64,000 nucleotides of DNA from Dyadobacter sp. CY356 (GCF_021440195.1 NZ_JAJTSZ010000005.1:490466-554465); one strand, 5' to 3'; positions 52,180-60,929 are shown, numbered from the stretch's first letter. Numbers and translations: made by a program. The notes: a model not told the origin generated them from the sequence alone.

Positions 52180-52754
52180 TATCTGTTTTTACAGAATAGA
52201 TTTATAAACAGGATATCCTTCAAATGAAGGATATCTTTTTTTTATGCTAATACGGCAAATTTATTTTGCATATAATTTCAATTCTCCTTTTACAAAAAGA
52301 TTGAAATATAATATTTAAAAGGATTAGCAAGTTAAAAGTTACCTTTGTTATACCAGTCAGGCAAGACATAAGCTTCCTATTATTTAAATCCCTCCGGTTG
52401 TTATCAGGCTCAGTTATAAAAATTCATATGTCTGAACTTATTTAATGACAACTTCATTTTATTAAAGATGCCTCATTTTAATACAAGAAAGTTTAAAATC
52501 AGGAAATAAGAGAAGTTTAAATCGTAGCCGGAAATTTATGAGAAACGAGTTAGTTAAAGTCATAAACAGCTGATATACAGACGGTTTGAAAGTCTAATTT
52601 TGTTATAAAATTAAAAAATGAACTGTAATTTTAATCCCGGTTGATTAAGCGGTTGGGATAATTGTTCGATTTTAATTTACTTTACACTCTTATTATACAC
52701 ATCAGAATATAGTATTATTTTAATACCAGATTTAAAACGTATTTTAAACTTAAT
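52180..52754. other. Long region upstream of the epimerase gene
   Basis: This 575-bp AT-rich region starts with the lipoprotein terminator. Two -7-like boxes, TACCTTTG (52340-52347) and TAATTTTG (52595-52602), lie about 400 and 150 bp before the epimerase ATG. No gene is seen. It may carry a long leader or a small RNA. Confidence 0.5.
52212..52243 (+). terminator. Terminator of the small lipoprotein gene
   Basis: The arms GATATCCTTC (52212-52221) and GAAGGATATC (52226-52235) are perfect complements around AAAT, followed by eight T residues. Confidence 0.92.
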
Positions 52755-53828
52755 ATGAATATAGCGCTCGTTACCGGTTCAGCCGGATTGATTGGAAGTG
52801 AATCGGTTGCTTTTCTGGCCGACAAGTTTGATTTAATTATTGGAGTTGATAATAATTTACGCGAATATTTCTTTGGAGCTGACGGAAATACAGCCTGGAA
52901 TAAAAGCCGTATTGAATCTGCTTATACAAATTACAAGCATTATTCTGCTGATATTCGTGAGGTTAGCCAGTTGGAACCGATTTTTAAGGAATACGGATCT
53001 GATATTAAACTGATTATCCACGCCGCTGCGCAGCCAAGCCATGACTGGGCCGCACGTGAGCCTTTCACTGATTTTGGTGTGAATGCAGTTGGTACTTTGA
53101 ATATGCTTGAAATGACACGTCTTCATACACCTGAGGCCGTTTTCATCTTTACTTCTACCAATAAAGTTTACGGAGATAACCCTAACTATCTTCCGCTTGT
53201 TGAGCTGGAAACACGTTGGGAAATTGACGAAAGTCACCCATATTTCAAAAATGGTATTGATGAACAACATAGCATCGACCATACCAAACATTCGATTTTC
53301 GGTGCTTCGAAAGTTGCTGCTGATATTATGGTGCAGGAATATGGCCGTTATTTTGGAATGAAAACAGCTGTTTTCCGTGGTGGATGTCTTACAGGACCTA
53401 ACCATTCAGGAGCTCAGTTACACGGATTCCTTGCTTACCTGATGAAATGCGCAATCACTGGAAATCATTACACGATTTTTGGATATAAAGGAAAACAGGT
53501 TCGTGACAACATTCACAGCCATGACCTTGTAAATATGTTCTGGCATTTTTACCAAAATCCTCGTCCGGGTGAAGTTTACAACGCAGGCGGTGGCCGTTTT
53601 GCAAACTGCTCGATGATCGAAGCTATTGCATTGTGTGAACAAATTACGGGCAATAAATTATCTCATTCATATTCTGAAACAAACCGTATCGGTGACCACA
53701 TCTGGTATGTAAGTGATCTTTCCAAATTTAAAGAACACTATCCGGGCTGGAATTGGGAATATGGCTTAACTGAAACGCTTACACAAATACACGACGGTAT
53801 ATCTTCAAGATTGGCGAGTGTAAAATAA
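52755..53828 (+). CDS. NAD-dependent epimerase/dehydratase (CDP-paratose 2-epimerase-like)
   Basis: This 357-residue SDR-extended enzyme has the NAD-binding motif [10 protein letters not shown], the strand/acid pair [17 protein letters not shown] and [12 protein letters not shown]. The catalytic Tyr/Lys pair is altered or displaced ([16 protein letters not shown]: the position of YxxxK holds SIFGASK). The loop around [21 protein letters not shown] is typical of CDP-tyvelose/CDP-paratose epimerases (RfbE-like). It makes an activated sugar for the next two genes (glycosyltransferase and GT-C protein). The Tyr-to-Phe change should be checked by alignment before assigning catalysis. Confidence 0.85.
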   Translation: MNIALVTGSAGLIGSESVAFLADKFDLIIGVDNNLREYFFGADGNTAWNKSRIESAYTNYKHYSADIREVSQLEPIFKEYGSDIKLIIHAAAQPSHDWAAREPFTDFGVNAVGTLNMLEMTRLHTPEAVFIFTSTNKVYGDNPNYLPLVELETRWEIDESHPYFKNGIDEQHSIDHTKHSIFGASKVAADIMVQEYGRYFGMKTAVFRGGCLTGPNHSGAQLHGFLAYLMKCAITGNHYTIFGYKGKQVRDNIHSHDLVNMFWHFYQNPRPGEVYNAGGGRFANCSMIEAIALCEQITGNKLSHSYSETNRIGDHIWYVSDLSKFKEHYPGWNWEYGLTETLTQIHDGISSRLASVK

Positions 53829-53843
53829 TATCTTAGTCTCTAT

Positions 53844-53892
53844 AACCTCCGAACGAGTAAAATCCATTATACTTGTTCGGAGGTTATTTTCA
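53844..53892 (+). terminator. Hairpin between epimerase and GT2 genes
   Basis: The arms AACCTCCGAACGAGTA (53844-53859) and TACTTGTTCGGAGGTT (53870-53885) form a 16-bp stem with one mismatch, followed by ATTTTC. It probably attenuates or terminates the epimerase transcript before the next gene. Confidence 0.75.
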
Positions 53893-53900
53893 TCACTGCT

Positions 53901-54848
53901 ATGCCTGAAAATTTTGTAATCATTATTCCACAGTATAATGACTGGGAGGCCCTTAATCTGTTAATACAAAAAATAAACACAGATTTGAATCCGACCGTGT
54001 TGAAAAACGCATCGTTACTCGTGGTTGATGATTGTTCTTCAAAAGACAGAACTGAGCCCTTCGTTCCTTTTGGAGGAAAAGCTATTCAGGTTTTACGGCT
54101 TTATAGAAATCTTGGCCATCAAAAAGCCATTGCAATCGGGCTTTCCTATATTGCTGAAAATATTGAATGTGACAAAGTTATTGTGATGGATGCCGATGGA
54201 GAGGATGCTCCGTCTGATATCAACAAGCTGGTTCAGAGATCACTGGAAGTTCCGGGTAAAATTATTTTTGCTCAAAGAAATAAACGCACAGAAAACTTCG
54301 TCTTCCGGTTTTTCTATATTATCTACAAAAATCTTTTCAAGCTGCTTACAGGGAAAGTGATCACCTTTGGTAATTTCAGCCTCGTTCCCAGGCAAAGACT
54401 TAAAAATCTGGTACGGGTTTCTGAAATCTGGAATAATTATCCGGGTGGCATTATCAAATCCAGAATTCCCTATGATTCGATACTTACCGACCGGGCTACA
54501 CGTCTGGCGGGAGAAAGTAAGATGAATTTCGTTTCTCTGGTTTTACATGGATTAAGTACCATTTCCGTTTTGGTGGACACCACAGCAGTAAGAATACTGA
54601 TCTTCTCAATTTTTATGTCCGGATTGGCCGTAGCATTTATTATTGTTATTCTGTTTTTGAAACTGATCGGAAATGCCACGCCGGGCTGGGCATCTACCCT
54701 GGGTAGCACACTGATCATTTTAATGCTGCAATCCTTTCTGATTTCTTTATTTCTGGTTTTTATGGTCTTGCAATACCGCTCGCAGCAACACTTTATTCCG
54801 GCCATACATTACCGCGATTTTGTAGAAAAAGTAGATACCATCAGCTAA
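53901..54848 (+). CDS. GT2 family glycosyltransferase with two C-terminal membrane helices (GtrB/DPM1-like)
   Basis: The 315-residue protein has the GT-A core VIIIPQYNDWEALNLL, LLVVDDCSS, the acceptor motif LYRNLGHQKAIAIGLSY and DxD-like VMDADGEDAPSDI. The C-terminal 90 residues carry two membrane helices (about 230-255 and 272-300), like DPM1/GtrB enzymes that attach a sugar to polyprenyl phosphate at the inner membrane. It starts 72 bp after the epimerase, behind a hairpin, and is followed 6 bp later by the GT-C-like protein; the trio likely builds and uses one lipid-linked sugar. Confidence 0.9.
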   Translation: MPENFVIIIPQYNDWEALNLLIQKINTDLNPTVLKNASLLVVDDCSSKDRTEPFVPFGGKAIQVLRLYRNLGHQKAIAIGLSYIAENIECDKVIVMDADGEDAPSDINKLVQRSLEVPGKIIFAQRNKRTENFVFRFFYIIYKNLFKLLTGKVITFGNFSLVPRQRLKNLVRVSEIWNNYPGGIIKSRIPYDSILTDRATRLAGESKMNFVSLVLHGLSTISVLVDTTAVRILIFSIFMSGLAVAFIIVILFLKLIGNATPGWASTLGSTLIILMLQSFLISLFLVFMVLQYRSQQHFIPAIHYRDFVEKVDTIS

Positions 54849-54854
54849 GTTCGT

Positions 54855-56522
54855 ATGGTAACTTTCGACAGTGCCCCCACCGTATACTGGATTTTAGGAT
54901 ATTTGCTGGCCGGCATCACTGTCGTTTCTGCACTTTATAAACCGATCCCTGCCAAAGTAACCCTCGTAATCGCCATTCTGCTTCTCGTATTCATGAGAAT
55001 GCCCGTGATCGTATTTAACAGGGAAATTAATGCGGATGAAAGCCAGATGCTCAGTCACGCCATAACGTTATACGAAGATCCGGTTTACTGGCGCTCGGTG
55101 GATGGAACTACAATCGGTCCGCTGGACAATTATCTTCTGGTTGTACCCAAACTTTTCGGCTTTCAAATTGATTATTCCAGTGGCAGGGCGATGGGCTTAC
55201 TCTGCACAATCGGGGCGTTGGTTTTTGTATTTTTAGCCATGCGCAACTGGTTTGGAGAATCGTTGTCCAGAATTGCCATCGTTACTCCCTTCATTTTTCT
55301 TGCCTTCACCCAGGAAACGGATTTTGTACATTATTCCAGCGAGCAGCTCCCGGTTTTCTTCCTGGCCCTCATAATCTGGTTACTCTCTAAAATCACAGAA
55401 AGTAAAAATCCATCGTCTGTTTCGACATTTTCGTTGGGCCTGGTGGCAGGAATGATGCCTTTTGCAAAATTACAATCGGTACCACAGGCAATGGTTATTG
55501 TATTGGCAGCGATCTGGATTTGTTATCATTATTTCAAAAAAACAAAAGAGATTAAGCCGCTATTATTTTTACTTTCAGGTGGGCTGATATTTCCTCTTTT
55601 ATTATTTATCTGGGCAACTTCCAATCACGTTTTTAGTGATTTTATTGATTTTTATTTATTGGGAAATGCGATTTATGCAGGTGAAAATAACTGGCTTTCA
55701 ATTCCTGTACAAATGTTCAATCTGATCACACTCAGCTCTGATTTTAAAATTTATACTCTTGTTTTAATTGTTCCGATTATTTTAGGAATTGTATATTCAT
55801 TTCTTCCAAATGCCCATAAAAAGTCCCAAACACAGTTCGTATTGCCAGCTACGTTAATATTATTAATACTGGCGGGAATTTATGCGGCTACAAAATCCGG
55901 CAACACATTCATCCATTATCTTAATTTTTGCATCTATCCATGGATGTTGCTGGCAGCATATGGTATTTCCAAACGGTATAATTTATTTACCGTACTTTCT
56001 GTGATCCTGTTACTTTGGTTTGCAGGAAATGATGTGCTTGATTATCGGAAAGAACACAGACTTAATAGTTTTGAATCCATAGGCGGAGCTAATGAACTGG
56101 CACAAAATCCGGTTGTAACAGCCTTAAAGAAATTTACAAAACCAGGCGATTATATGGTTGTCTGGGGTTGGCAATGTCAATATTATGTTGAAGCACAACT
56201 GGCACAGGGCACGGCTGAAAACCATTCGGAACGCTCGATATTCAATCATCCTTTACAGGAAAAGTATCTAAGCCGTTATCTGACCGACTTGAACAGAACC
56301 AGGCCAGCCGTCATCCTGGATGCAGTTGGCAAAAACAGTATGTGGGTACAGGACAAAAAAACGCAGGGAATAGAAAATTTCCCCGCGCTCGCAAATTTCG
56401 TCCATCAGCATTATACGCTGGTATCAGATAAAAATGATATTAAATTATTTGTCAGAAAAGACAGGCTTATGACTCAACAGCAAGCAGATGTTCTCCCGTA
56501 CCTTGCTGCAATAGATCACTAA
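54855..56522 (+). CDS. Polytopic membrane glycosyltransferase-like protein (GT-C/GT39-like)
   Basis: The 555-residue protein has about ten to twelve membrane segments. The early loop contains REINADESQMLSHAITLYEDPVYWRS, with an acidic DE pair after TM1-2, a position where GT-C enzymes (PMT/ArnT) keep catalytic acids. The C-terminal region (about 430-540) is soluble and periplasmic-looking (KPGDYMVVWGWQCQYYVEAQLAQGTAENHSERSIFNHP). It probably transfers the sugar from polyprenyl phosphate made by the upstream GT2 to a glycan, protein or lipid. It lies 6 bp from the GT2 stop. The end overlaps the convergent Rrf2 gene by 56 bp. Confidence 0.82.
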   Translation: MVTFDSAPTVYWILGYLLAGITVVSALYKPIPAKVTLVIAILLLVFMRMPVIVFNREINADESQMLSHAITLYEDPVYWRSVDGTTIGPLDNYLLVVPKLFGFQIDYSSGRAMGLLCTIGALVFVFLAMRNWFGESLSRIAIVTPFIFLAFTQETDFVHYSSEQLPVFFLALIIWLLSKITESKNPSSVSTFSLGLVAGMMPFAKLQSVPQAMVIVLAAIWICYHYFKKTKEIKPLLFLLSGGLIFPLLLFIWATSNHVFSDFIDFYLLGNAIYAGENNWLSIPVQMFNLITLSSDFKIYTLVLIVPIILGIVYSFLPNAHKKSQTQFVLPATLILLILAGIYAATKSGNTFIHYLNFCIYPWMLLAAYGISKRYNLFTVLSVILLLWFAGNDVLDYRKEHRLNSFESIGGANELAQNPVVTALKKFTKPGDYMVVWGWQCQYYVEAQLAQGTAENHSERSIFNHPLQEKYLSRYLTDLNRTRPAVILDAVGKNSMWVQDKKTQGIENFPALANFVHQHYTLVSDKNDIKLFVRKDRLMTQQQADVLPYLAAIDH

Positions 56523-56913
56523 GCGTCGTCTGGTCTAAAACGGCCAGGTTGGCATCTCTCCATTTTTCCAATACCGTACGCAGACTGCAAGTTTCTTCGT
56601 CCTTACAATCGTCGCACCGTCCATAAAAAAACATAGAAACACAAAGCGCAGGAGCAATAGGGCCATCAATGATGCGGAGCACTTTTGAAAAACTCACTTC
56701 ACCAGGTGGAATTCTCAGCAAATAACCTCCACCTTTTCCCTTTTGGCTTTGCAGAACGCCATTGTTTCTAAGATCCAGAAGAATTGCTTCAAGGAATTTT
56801 TTAGGAATTCTTTCTTTTTCCGCAATGTATGAAATCAGGACGGGTCCTTTTCCAAACTGTTCGGCCAACACTTTAAGCGCCTTCAGAGCGTATTTTGCTT
56901 TCTTTGATATCAT
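56467..56913 (-). CDS. Rrf2-family transcriptional regulator with cysteine cluster
   Basis: The 148-residue regulator has a winged helix at the N-terminus (KAKYALKALKVLAEQFGKGPVLISYIAEKERIPKKFLEAILLDLRNNGVLQSQKGKGGGYLL). A cysteine-rich loop YGRCDDCKDEETCSLR follows, resembling the Fe-S or metal-sensing loop of IscR/NsrR/CymR-type proteins; four Cys (including C in PALCVS) are available. A 12-bp palindrome lies 6 bp upstream of its start (56920-56931). The 3' end overlaps the convergent GT-C gene by 56 bp. The targets cannot be deduced; sulfur or iron metabolism is possible. Confidence 0.9.
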   Translation of the reverse strand: MISKKAKYALKALKVLAEQFGKGPVLISYIAEKERIPKKFLEAILLDLRNNGVLQSQKGKGGGYLLRIPPGEVSFSKVLRIIDGPIAPALCVSMFFYGRCDDCKDEETCSLRTVLEKWRDANLAVLDQTTLSDLLQQGTGEHLLAVES

Positions 56914-56919
56914 TGTTGA

Positions 56920-56931
56920 TAAGTATACTTA
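56920..56931. promoter_or_regulatory. Possible autoregulatory site of the Rrf2 gene
   Basis: TAAGTATACTTA is a perfect 12-bp palindrome directly upstream of the Rrf2 ATG (minus strand). It could be the autoregulatory operator, although such an AT-rich palindrome also arises by chance. Confidence 0.4.
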
Positions 56932-57190
56932 AATTTCGTCTTATAAAATTACCGGATGCCATTGAGTATCATATCCATGTAATTTCCGGATTAACCTAAA
57001 CCTTAAATGACATAACAAAAGATAACTGCTTTTTATTCATTACTTTGTCATTAATCAAATGAGAGGATTTCAAATCTTCAACGTCAAGAAACTACAATTT
57101 TAAAAAATATCCTACTTACTCTACTAATTTATAGACTTTTCAAACTAATTTGTAATAAATACAAATATTAATCAAAAATACACACACTAA

Positions 57191-57871
57191 ATGGCTGCCA
57201 TCGTAACTCCTCAATTCGAAAAAAATCAAATTGAAATTACTTCAAGATTGTATTTATACGGTTCACAGGCAACTGAGGAAATCGGAAATATGATTATCGA
57301 TGAGATCAACAGCATGTATAATGAGCCGGAAGTTTTTGTTGAAATTGATAGGAAACAAATGAAAGTGTTATTTTCAATTGGGTTTAAATTAATTTCAGCA
57401 AGCGAAGCAATGATGCGGGCTGCGGTCAATTTTAATTACAAAAATAATTTCATACGTATTGAGGATGAAAATCGGATCACCAGATCTTTCATGGGTTATG
57501 GTATAGGAGATAACGTCGGCCACTGGCTCACCAGCGATAATCTGGGTACCTCCACCACCGCTGCGCATGAATTCGGGCACAGTCTGGGACTTGATCATCC
57601 AGTTAATCTTGACTTTCGGGGAATTGATTCTCCACCGCCCATTATGGCTCCGCGCGGCAGTCTTGTTAATCCGCAGTATCAATGGGAACCCACAGCCAAA
57701 GCAGGTGAATTTGGCGGAACGATGAACCCAAAATATCGGAAAGTGACAAAAGAAGAAGTTCTGCTTATTTTGAAAGATTTAGACTTTGAAAACAAGCAGA
57801 ACCACTACATCGGGCAACTTTCCAATACACTTTTTGACAAAACCGGCAATCCGAGCCGCTGGCTTGCCTGA
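57191..57871 (+). CDS. Metzincin-type metalloprotease without signal peptide
   Basis: The 226-residue protein carries the extended zinc motif HEFGHSLGLDH (His126, Glu127, His130, His136) and a plausible Met-turn (PPPIMAPRGS, Met152), the signature of matrixin-like metzincins. There is no signal peptide, no pro-domain with cysteine switch, and no C-terminal T9SS domain, so it seems cytoplasmic or secreted by another route. The N-terminal 100 residues (EVFVEIDRKQMKVLFSIGFKL, NFNYKNNFIRIEDENRITRSFMGYGIGDN) look like a beta-rich half-domain. Its stop abuts the stop of the fadB-like gene (convergent, 0 bp gap). Confidence 0.82.
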   Translation: MAAIVTPQFEKNQIEITSRLYLYGSQATEEIGNMIIDEINSMYNEPEVFVEIDRKQMKVLFSIGFKLISASEAMMRAAVNFNYKNNFIRIEDENRITRSFMGYGIGDNVGHWLTSDNLGTSTTAAHEFGHSLGLDHPVNLDFRGIDSPPPIMAPRGSLVNPQYQWEPTAKAGEFGGTMNPKYRKVTKEEVLLILKDLDFENKQNHYIGQLSNTLFDKTGNPSRWLA

Positions 57872-60277
57872 TTAATTTCTCGGCGGTTTACCTCCATTCA
57901 AAAGTCCCTGCATTCTTTCCAGCGTTTTCTTTTCGCCGCAAAGTGATAAAAATGCATCTCTTTCCAGGTCCAGAAGATATTGTTCTGTTACATTTTGTGG
58001 AGAACTCAGATCCCCGCCGTTGATAACATAAGCCAGTTTATTAGCAATTTTCGCATCATGCTCACTAATGTAATTTGCTATTTTCATCTGGGCAATTCCC
58101 GTCATGAAAAGTGCCATTCCAGCTTTTCCCTGGACTTTTATATCATTTCTTTGTTTCGGTTGGGTATAACCATTATCTGCCAGATCAATAGCCGCTTGTT
58201 TTGCCTCAGCTAATAACCGGCTGCGGTTTAATACGATCTGATCCTTATCCTGCAAATAATTCATAGCCCTTGCGTCATGCGCAGAAGTCGAAACTTTTGC
58301 CTGGGCTATGTTCATAAAAGCAGTCTGAAGAATGTTTAATTCAGTGTCCCCAGCCTGATACATATCGGAGCATCTCAGCGCCATTTCTTTTGTCCCACCA
58401 CCGGCAGGAATAATTCCCACACCAAATTCTACCAGACCAATGTAGGTTTCGGCATGAGCCACGACTTTATCTGCATGAAGATTTAATTCGCAACCGCCAC
58501 CCAACGCCAGTGTATGCGGTGCAGTCACAACCGGAATGGAAGAATAACGGGCGCGCATCATCGTTTGCTGGAATTGCGCAATGACCATATTGATCTCGTC
58601 AAATTCCTGTTCAATGGCAAACATGAAAAGCATAGCCAGATTGGCTCCTGCGGAAAATGCTTCGCTTGATTCATTTCCAATGACCAGTCCGCGGTATTCT
58701 TTTTCAGCCAGACTTATACTTTTCTGGATTCCCTCAATCACTTCAGAGCCCATGGTATTCATTTTGGATTTGAATTCCAGATTCAGGATTCCATCACCAA
58801 TATCATACAGATTTGCGCCGGCATTTTTCCAGACAATATTGTTTGTAAGATTGCTTAAAATTATAAAACTTTCCTGGCCAGGGATGGCTTTGTATGATTT
58901 TGAAGGAATATCATAATACAGCTTCTTACCGTTTTCAACTTTATAAAAAGACTCATTTCCCGCTTCAAGCATTTCATAAACCCAGGCTGCCGGTTTCGCA
59001 TTAAGTTCTTCCATTATACCCAGCATACTTTTTACACCAATGGCATCCCAGGTTTCAAACAAGCCTAGCTGCCAGCCAAAACCAGCACAAATGGCCTGAT
59101 CAATCCTGAAAATTTCATCAGAGATTTCAGGAATCCTGAACGTTGCGTATTTGAAACAATCAGCAAAAGTTCTTCTGTAAAATTCTCCCGCCTTATCCTT
59201 TCCTGCCAAAAGAACACTGAAACGTTTGGCCACATCACTGATGGCTTTTGTTCCTTCCAAAGTAGCAAATTTTACTTTTTCGGATGGTTTGTATTCCAAT
59301 GTTTGAAAATCAAGCGCGAGAATTACCGATTTCCCTTTTTCGTCCTTTACCTTCTTATAAAAACCCTGACCGGTTTTATCACCCAGCCATTTGTTATCAT
59401 ACGTTTTCTGCATGATTCCGGGTAAAACAAAAGCATCACGGGATTCGTCAGTTCCTTCTCCGGAAGCGTATAAATTCGCTGCAACGTGAACGGTTGTATC
59501 CAGTCCGACAACGTCAGACAAACGGTAAGTTCCTGATTTCGGGCGACCAACCACAGGACCAGTCAATTTATCCACTTCATCCACGGATAAACCCATTTCT
59601 TCGGCTACGCGAATGGTTTGGATCAGTGCAAAAATGCCGAGTCTGTTCGCGATAAAACCGGGCGTATCTTTACAAAGCACCGTTGTTTTACCCAAAAATA
59701 AATCGCCATAATGCATCAAGAAATCAACCACAGACTTTTCCGTTTCAGCTGTTGGAATGATTTCTAAAAGTCTTAAATAACGCGGCGGATTGAAAAAATG
59801 CGTTCCGCAAAAATTCTTTTTGAAGTCTTCACTGCGGCCTTCTGCCATTAAATGAATTGGAATTCCGGAAGTGTTCGAAGTGATAAGCGTTCCGGGTTTC
59901 CGCAGCGCGTCAACTTTTTCATATAAACTTTTCTTGATATCAAGCCGCTCAACCACAACTTCAATCACCCAGTCGTAGTTGCTGATGTCTTTTAAATTAT
60001 CATCAAAATTGCCAGGTTTTACCCTTGATGCAAAAGCAGGACTATATAATGCAGCTGGCGTGGCTTTCAAAGTTTGCTGAAAAGAATCGTTGACAATCCT
60101 GTTTCGGACTGCGGGATGATCGGTTGTCAGTCCTTTTGCCTTTTCAGCATCATTTACATCTTTTGGAACAATATCTAATAGTAAAACTTCTACTCCAATA
60201 TTGGCAAAATGGCATGCAATACGCGACCCCATAATACCGGAGCCCAAAACGGCGACTTTACGAATTGAACGATTCAT
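57872..60277 (-). CDS. fadB: Bifunctional 3-hydroxyacyl-CoA dehydrogenase/enoyl-CoA hydratase
   Basis: The 801-residue protein performs two steps of beta-oxidation. The dehydrogenase is at the N-terminus (Rossmann motif VAVLGSGIMGSRIA; His160 in GTHFFNPPRYLR; about 1-405), and the crotonase domain is at the C-terminus (SSEAFSAGANLAMLF, then HTLALGGGCELNL and VEFGVGIIPAGGGT; about 500-680). This order is reversed compared with E. coli FadB; it matches the HCDH-ECH fusions of Bacteroidota. The gene is downstream of marR (53-bp gap) on the same strand, and one of the palindromic operators sits in front of marR. It acts with the thiolase (15381) and the dehydrogenase (24621). Confidence 0.94.
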   Translation of the reverse strand: MNRSIRKVAVLGSGIMGSRIACHFANIGVEVLLLDIVPKDVNDAEKAKGLTTDHPAVRNRIVNDSFQQTLKATPAALYSPAFASRVKPGNFDDNLKDISNYDWVIEVVVERLDIKKSLYEKVDALRKPGTLITSNTSGIPIHLMAEGRSEDFKKNFCGTHFFNPPRYLRLLEIIPTAETEKSVVDFLMHYGDLFLGKTTVLCKDTPGFIANRLGIFALIQTIRVAEEMGLSVDEVDKLTGPVVGRPKSGTYRLSDVVGLDTTVHVAANLYASGEGTDESRDAFVLPGIMQKTYDNKWLGDKTGQGFYKKVKDEKGKSVILALDFQTLEYKPSEKVKFATLEGTKAISDVAKRFSVLLAGKDKAGEFYRRTFADCFKYATFRIPEISDEIFRIDQAICAGFGWQLGLFETWDAIGVKSMLGIMEELNAKPAAWVYEMLEAGNESFYKVENGKKLYYDIPSKSYKAIPGQESFIILSNLTNNIVWKNAGANLYDIGDGILNLEFKSKMNTMGSEVIEGIQKSISLAEKEYRGLVIGNESSEAFSAGANLAMLFMFAIEQEFDEINMVIAQFQQTMMRARYSSIPVVTAPHTLALGGGCELNLHADKVVAHAETYIGLVEFGVGIIPAGGGTKEMALRCSDMYQAGDTELNILQTAFMNIAQAKVSTSAHDARAMNYLQDKDQIVLNRSRLLAEAKQAAIDLADNGYTQPKQRNDIKVQGKAGMALFMTGIAQMKIANYISEHDAKIANKLAYVINGGDLSSPQNVTEQYLLDLERDAFLSLCGEKKTLERMQGLLNGGKPPRN

Positions 60278-60330
60278 TATTTAATTAAGGTTTTAGCTGT
60301 TGGCTATTAGCTCTTGGCAAGATCAAGGCT

Positions 60331-60795
60331 TTAAAATTCATTTTCAATTTCGCCCGCCTTCAATTTTTGATTTTCCTCCTCAACCAGACGGTTTATATCT
60401 TTTATCACATCAAAAAATACAACGAGTTTTTCAAGTGGGATTTTATCCCTGATCATCGTATTGAATGACAATACACCTTCACGTGAAAGTTCTCTTTTTT
60501 CCTTACCCAAATCCGTTAAAACAATTCTTACAAAACGCTTGTCGTTTTCATCCACTTCACGTACGATCAAACCTTTCTCTTCAAGATTTTTAAGCATTCT
60601 TACCAGGCTACGGGGTTCCATTCCCAGCAAAGGTGCTATTTTTGTTGCGGGCGTACCGTGCTCTAAATCAATGTTTAACAAAACATATCCAACCGCCATC
60701 GTCGTATCAAACCTGGCTGCATAAGCGTTATACATCCTGGAAATGGAATGCCATGCCCACTTAATCTGGAAGTCAATTGTCTTTTCCTTGCGCAT
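60331..60795 (-). CDS. MarR-family regulator of the beta-oxidation locus
   Basis: The 154-residue protein has the MarR winged-helix fold: EHGTPATKIAPLLGMEPRSLVRMLKNLEEKGLIVREVDENDKRFVRIVLTDLGKEKREL (recognition helix and wing with the conserved D-x-R pattern). It heads the two-gene unit with the fadB-like gene. The palindrome ATTATGCAAGCATACT at 60855-60870, upstream of its own promoter, matches sites before the thiolase and acyl-CoA dehydrogenase genes, so it likely represses them and itself and is relieved by acyl-CoA or fatty acids (inference). Confidence 0.9.
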   Translation of the reverse strand: MRKEKTIDFQIKWAWHSISRMYNAYAARFDTTMAVGYVLLNIDLEHGTPATKIAPLLGMEPRSLVRMLKNLEEKGLIVREVDENDKRFVRIVLTDLGKEKRELSREGVLSFNTMIRDKIPLEKLVVFFDVIKDINRLVEEENQKLKAGEIENEF

Positions 60796-60831
60796 CTTTT
60801 AGATTAGTTGGTGTCGGTGATGTAACGTTTA

Positions 60832-60839
60832 CAAATGTA
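60832..60839 (-). promoter_or_regulatory. -7 box of the marR/fadB operon
   Basis: Minus-strand TACATTTG matches TAnnTTTG. TTG in the operator GCTTGCA lies 21 bp upstream, so the operator covers the -33 box, just as at 24518-24548. Confidence 0.7.
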
Positions 60840-60854
60840 AGAAATCAAATTAAT

Positions 60855-60870
60855 ATTATGCAAGCATACT
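60855..60870. promoter_or_regulatory. Operator overlapping the marR promoter
   Basis: ATTATGC-AA-GCATACT, i.e. AGTATGC-TT-GCATAAT on the minus strand, is identical to the site at 24511-24526. It covers the -33 region of the marR promoter, suggesting autoregulation. Confidence 0.75.
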
Positions 60871-60883
60871 AATTTTGTTGTAT

Positions 60884-60921
60884 AAAAAAACGCATCCGGT
60901 TTTTTATAGGCTGATGCGTTT
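60884..60921 (-). terminator. Terminator of the TlpA-like gene
   Basis: AAACGCATC (60888-60896) and GATGCGTTT (60913-60921) form a stem. On the minus strand a T-run follows. It lies 8 bp after the gene. Confidence 0.8.
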
Positions 60922-60929
60922 ATTACTGA

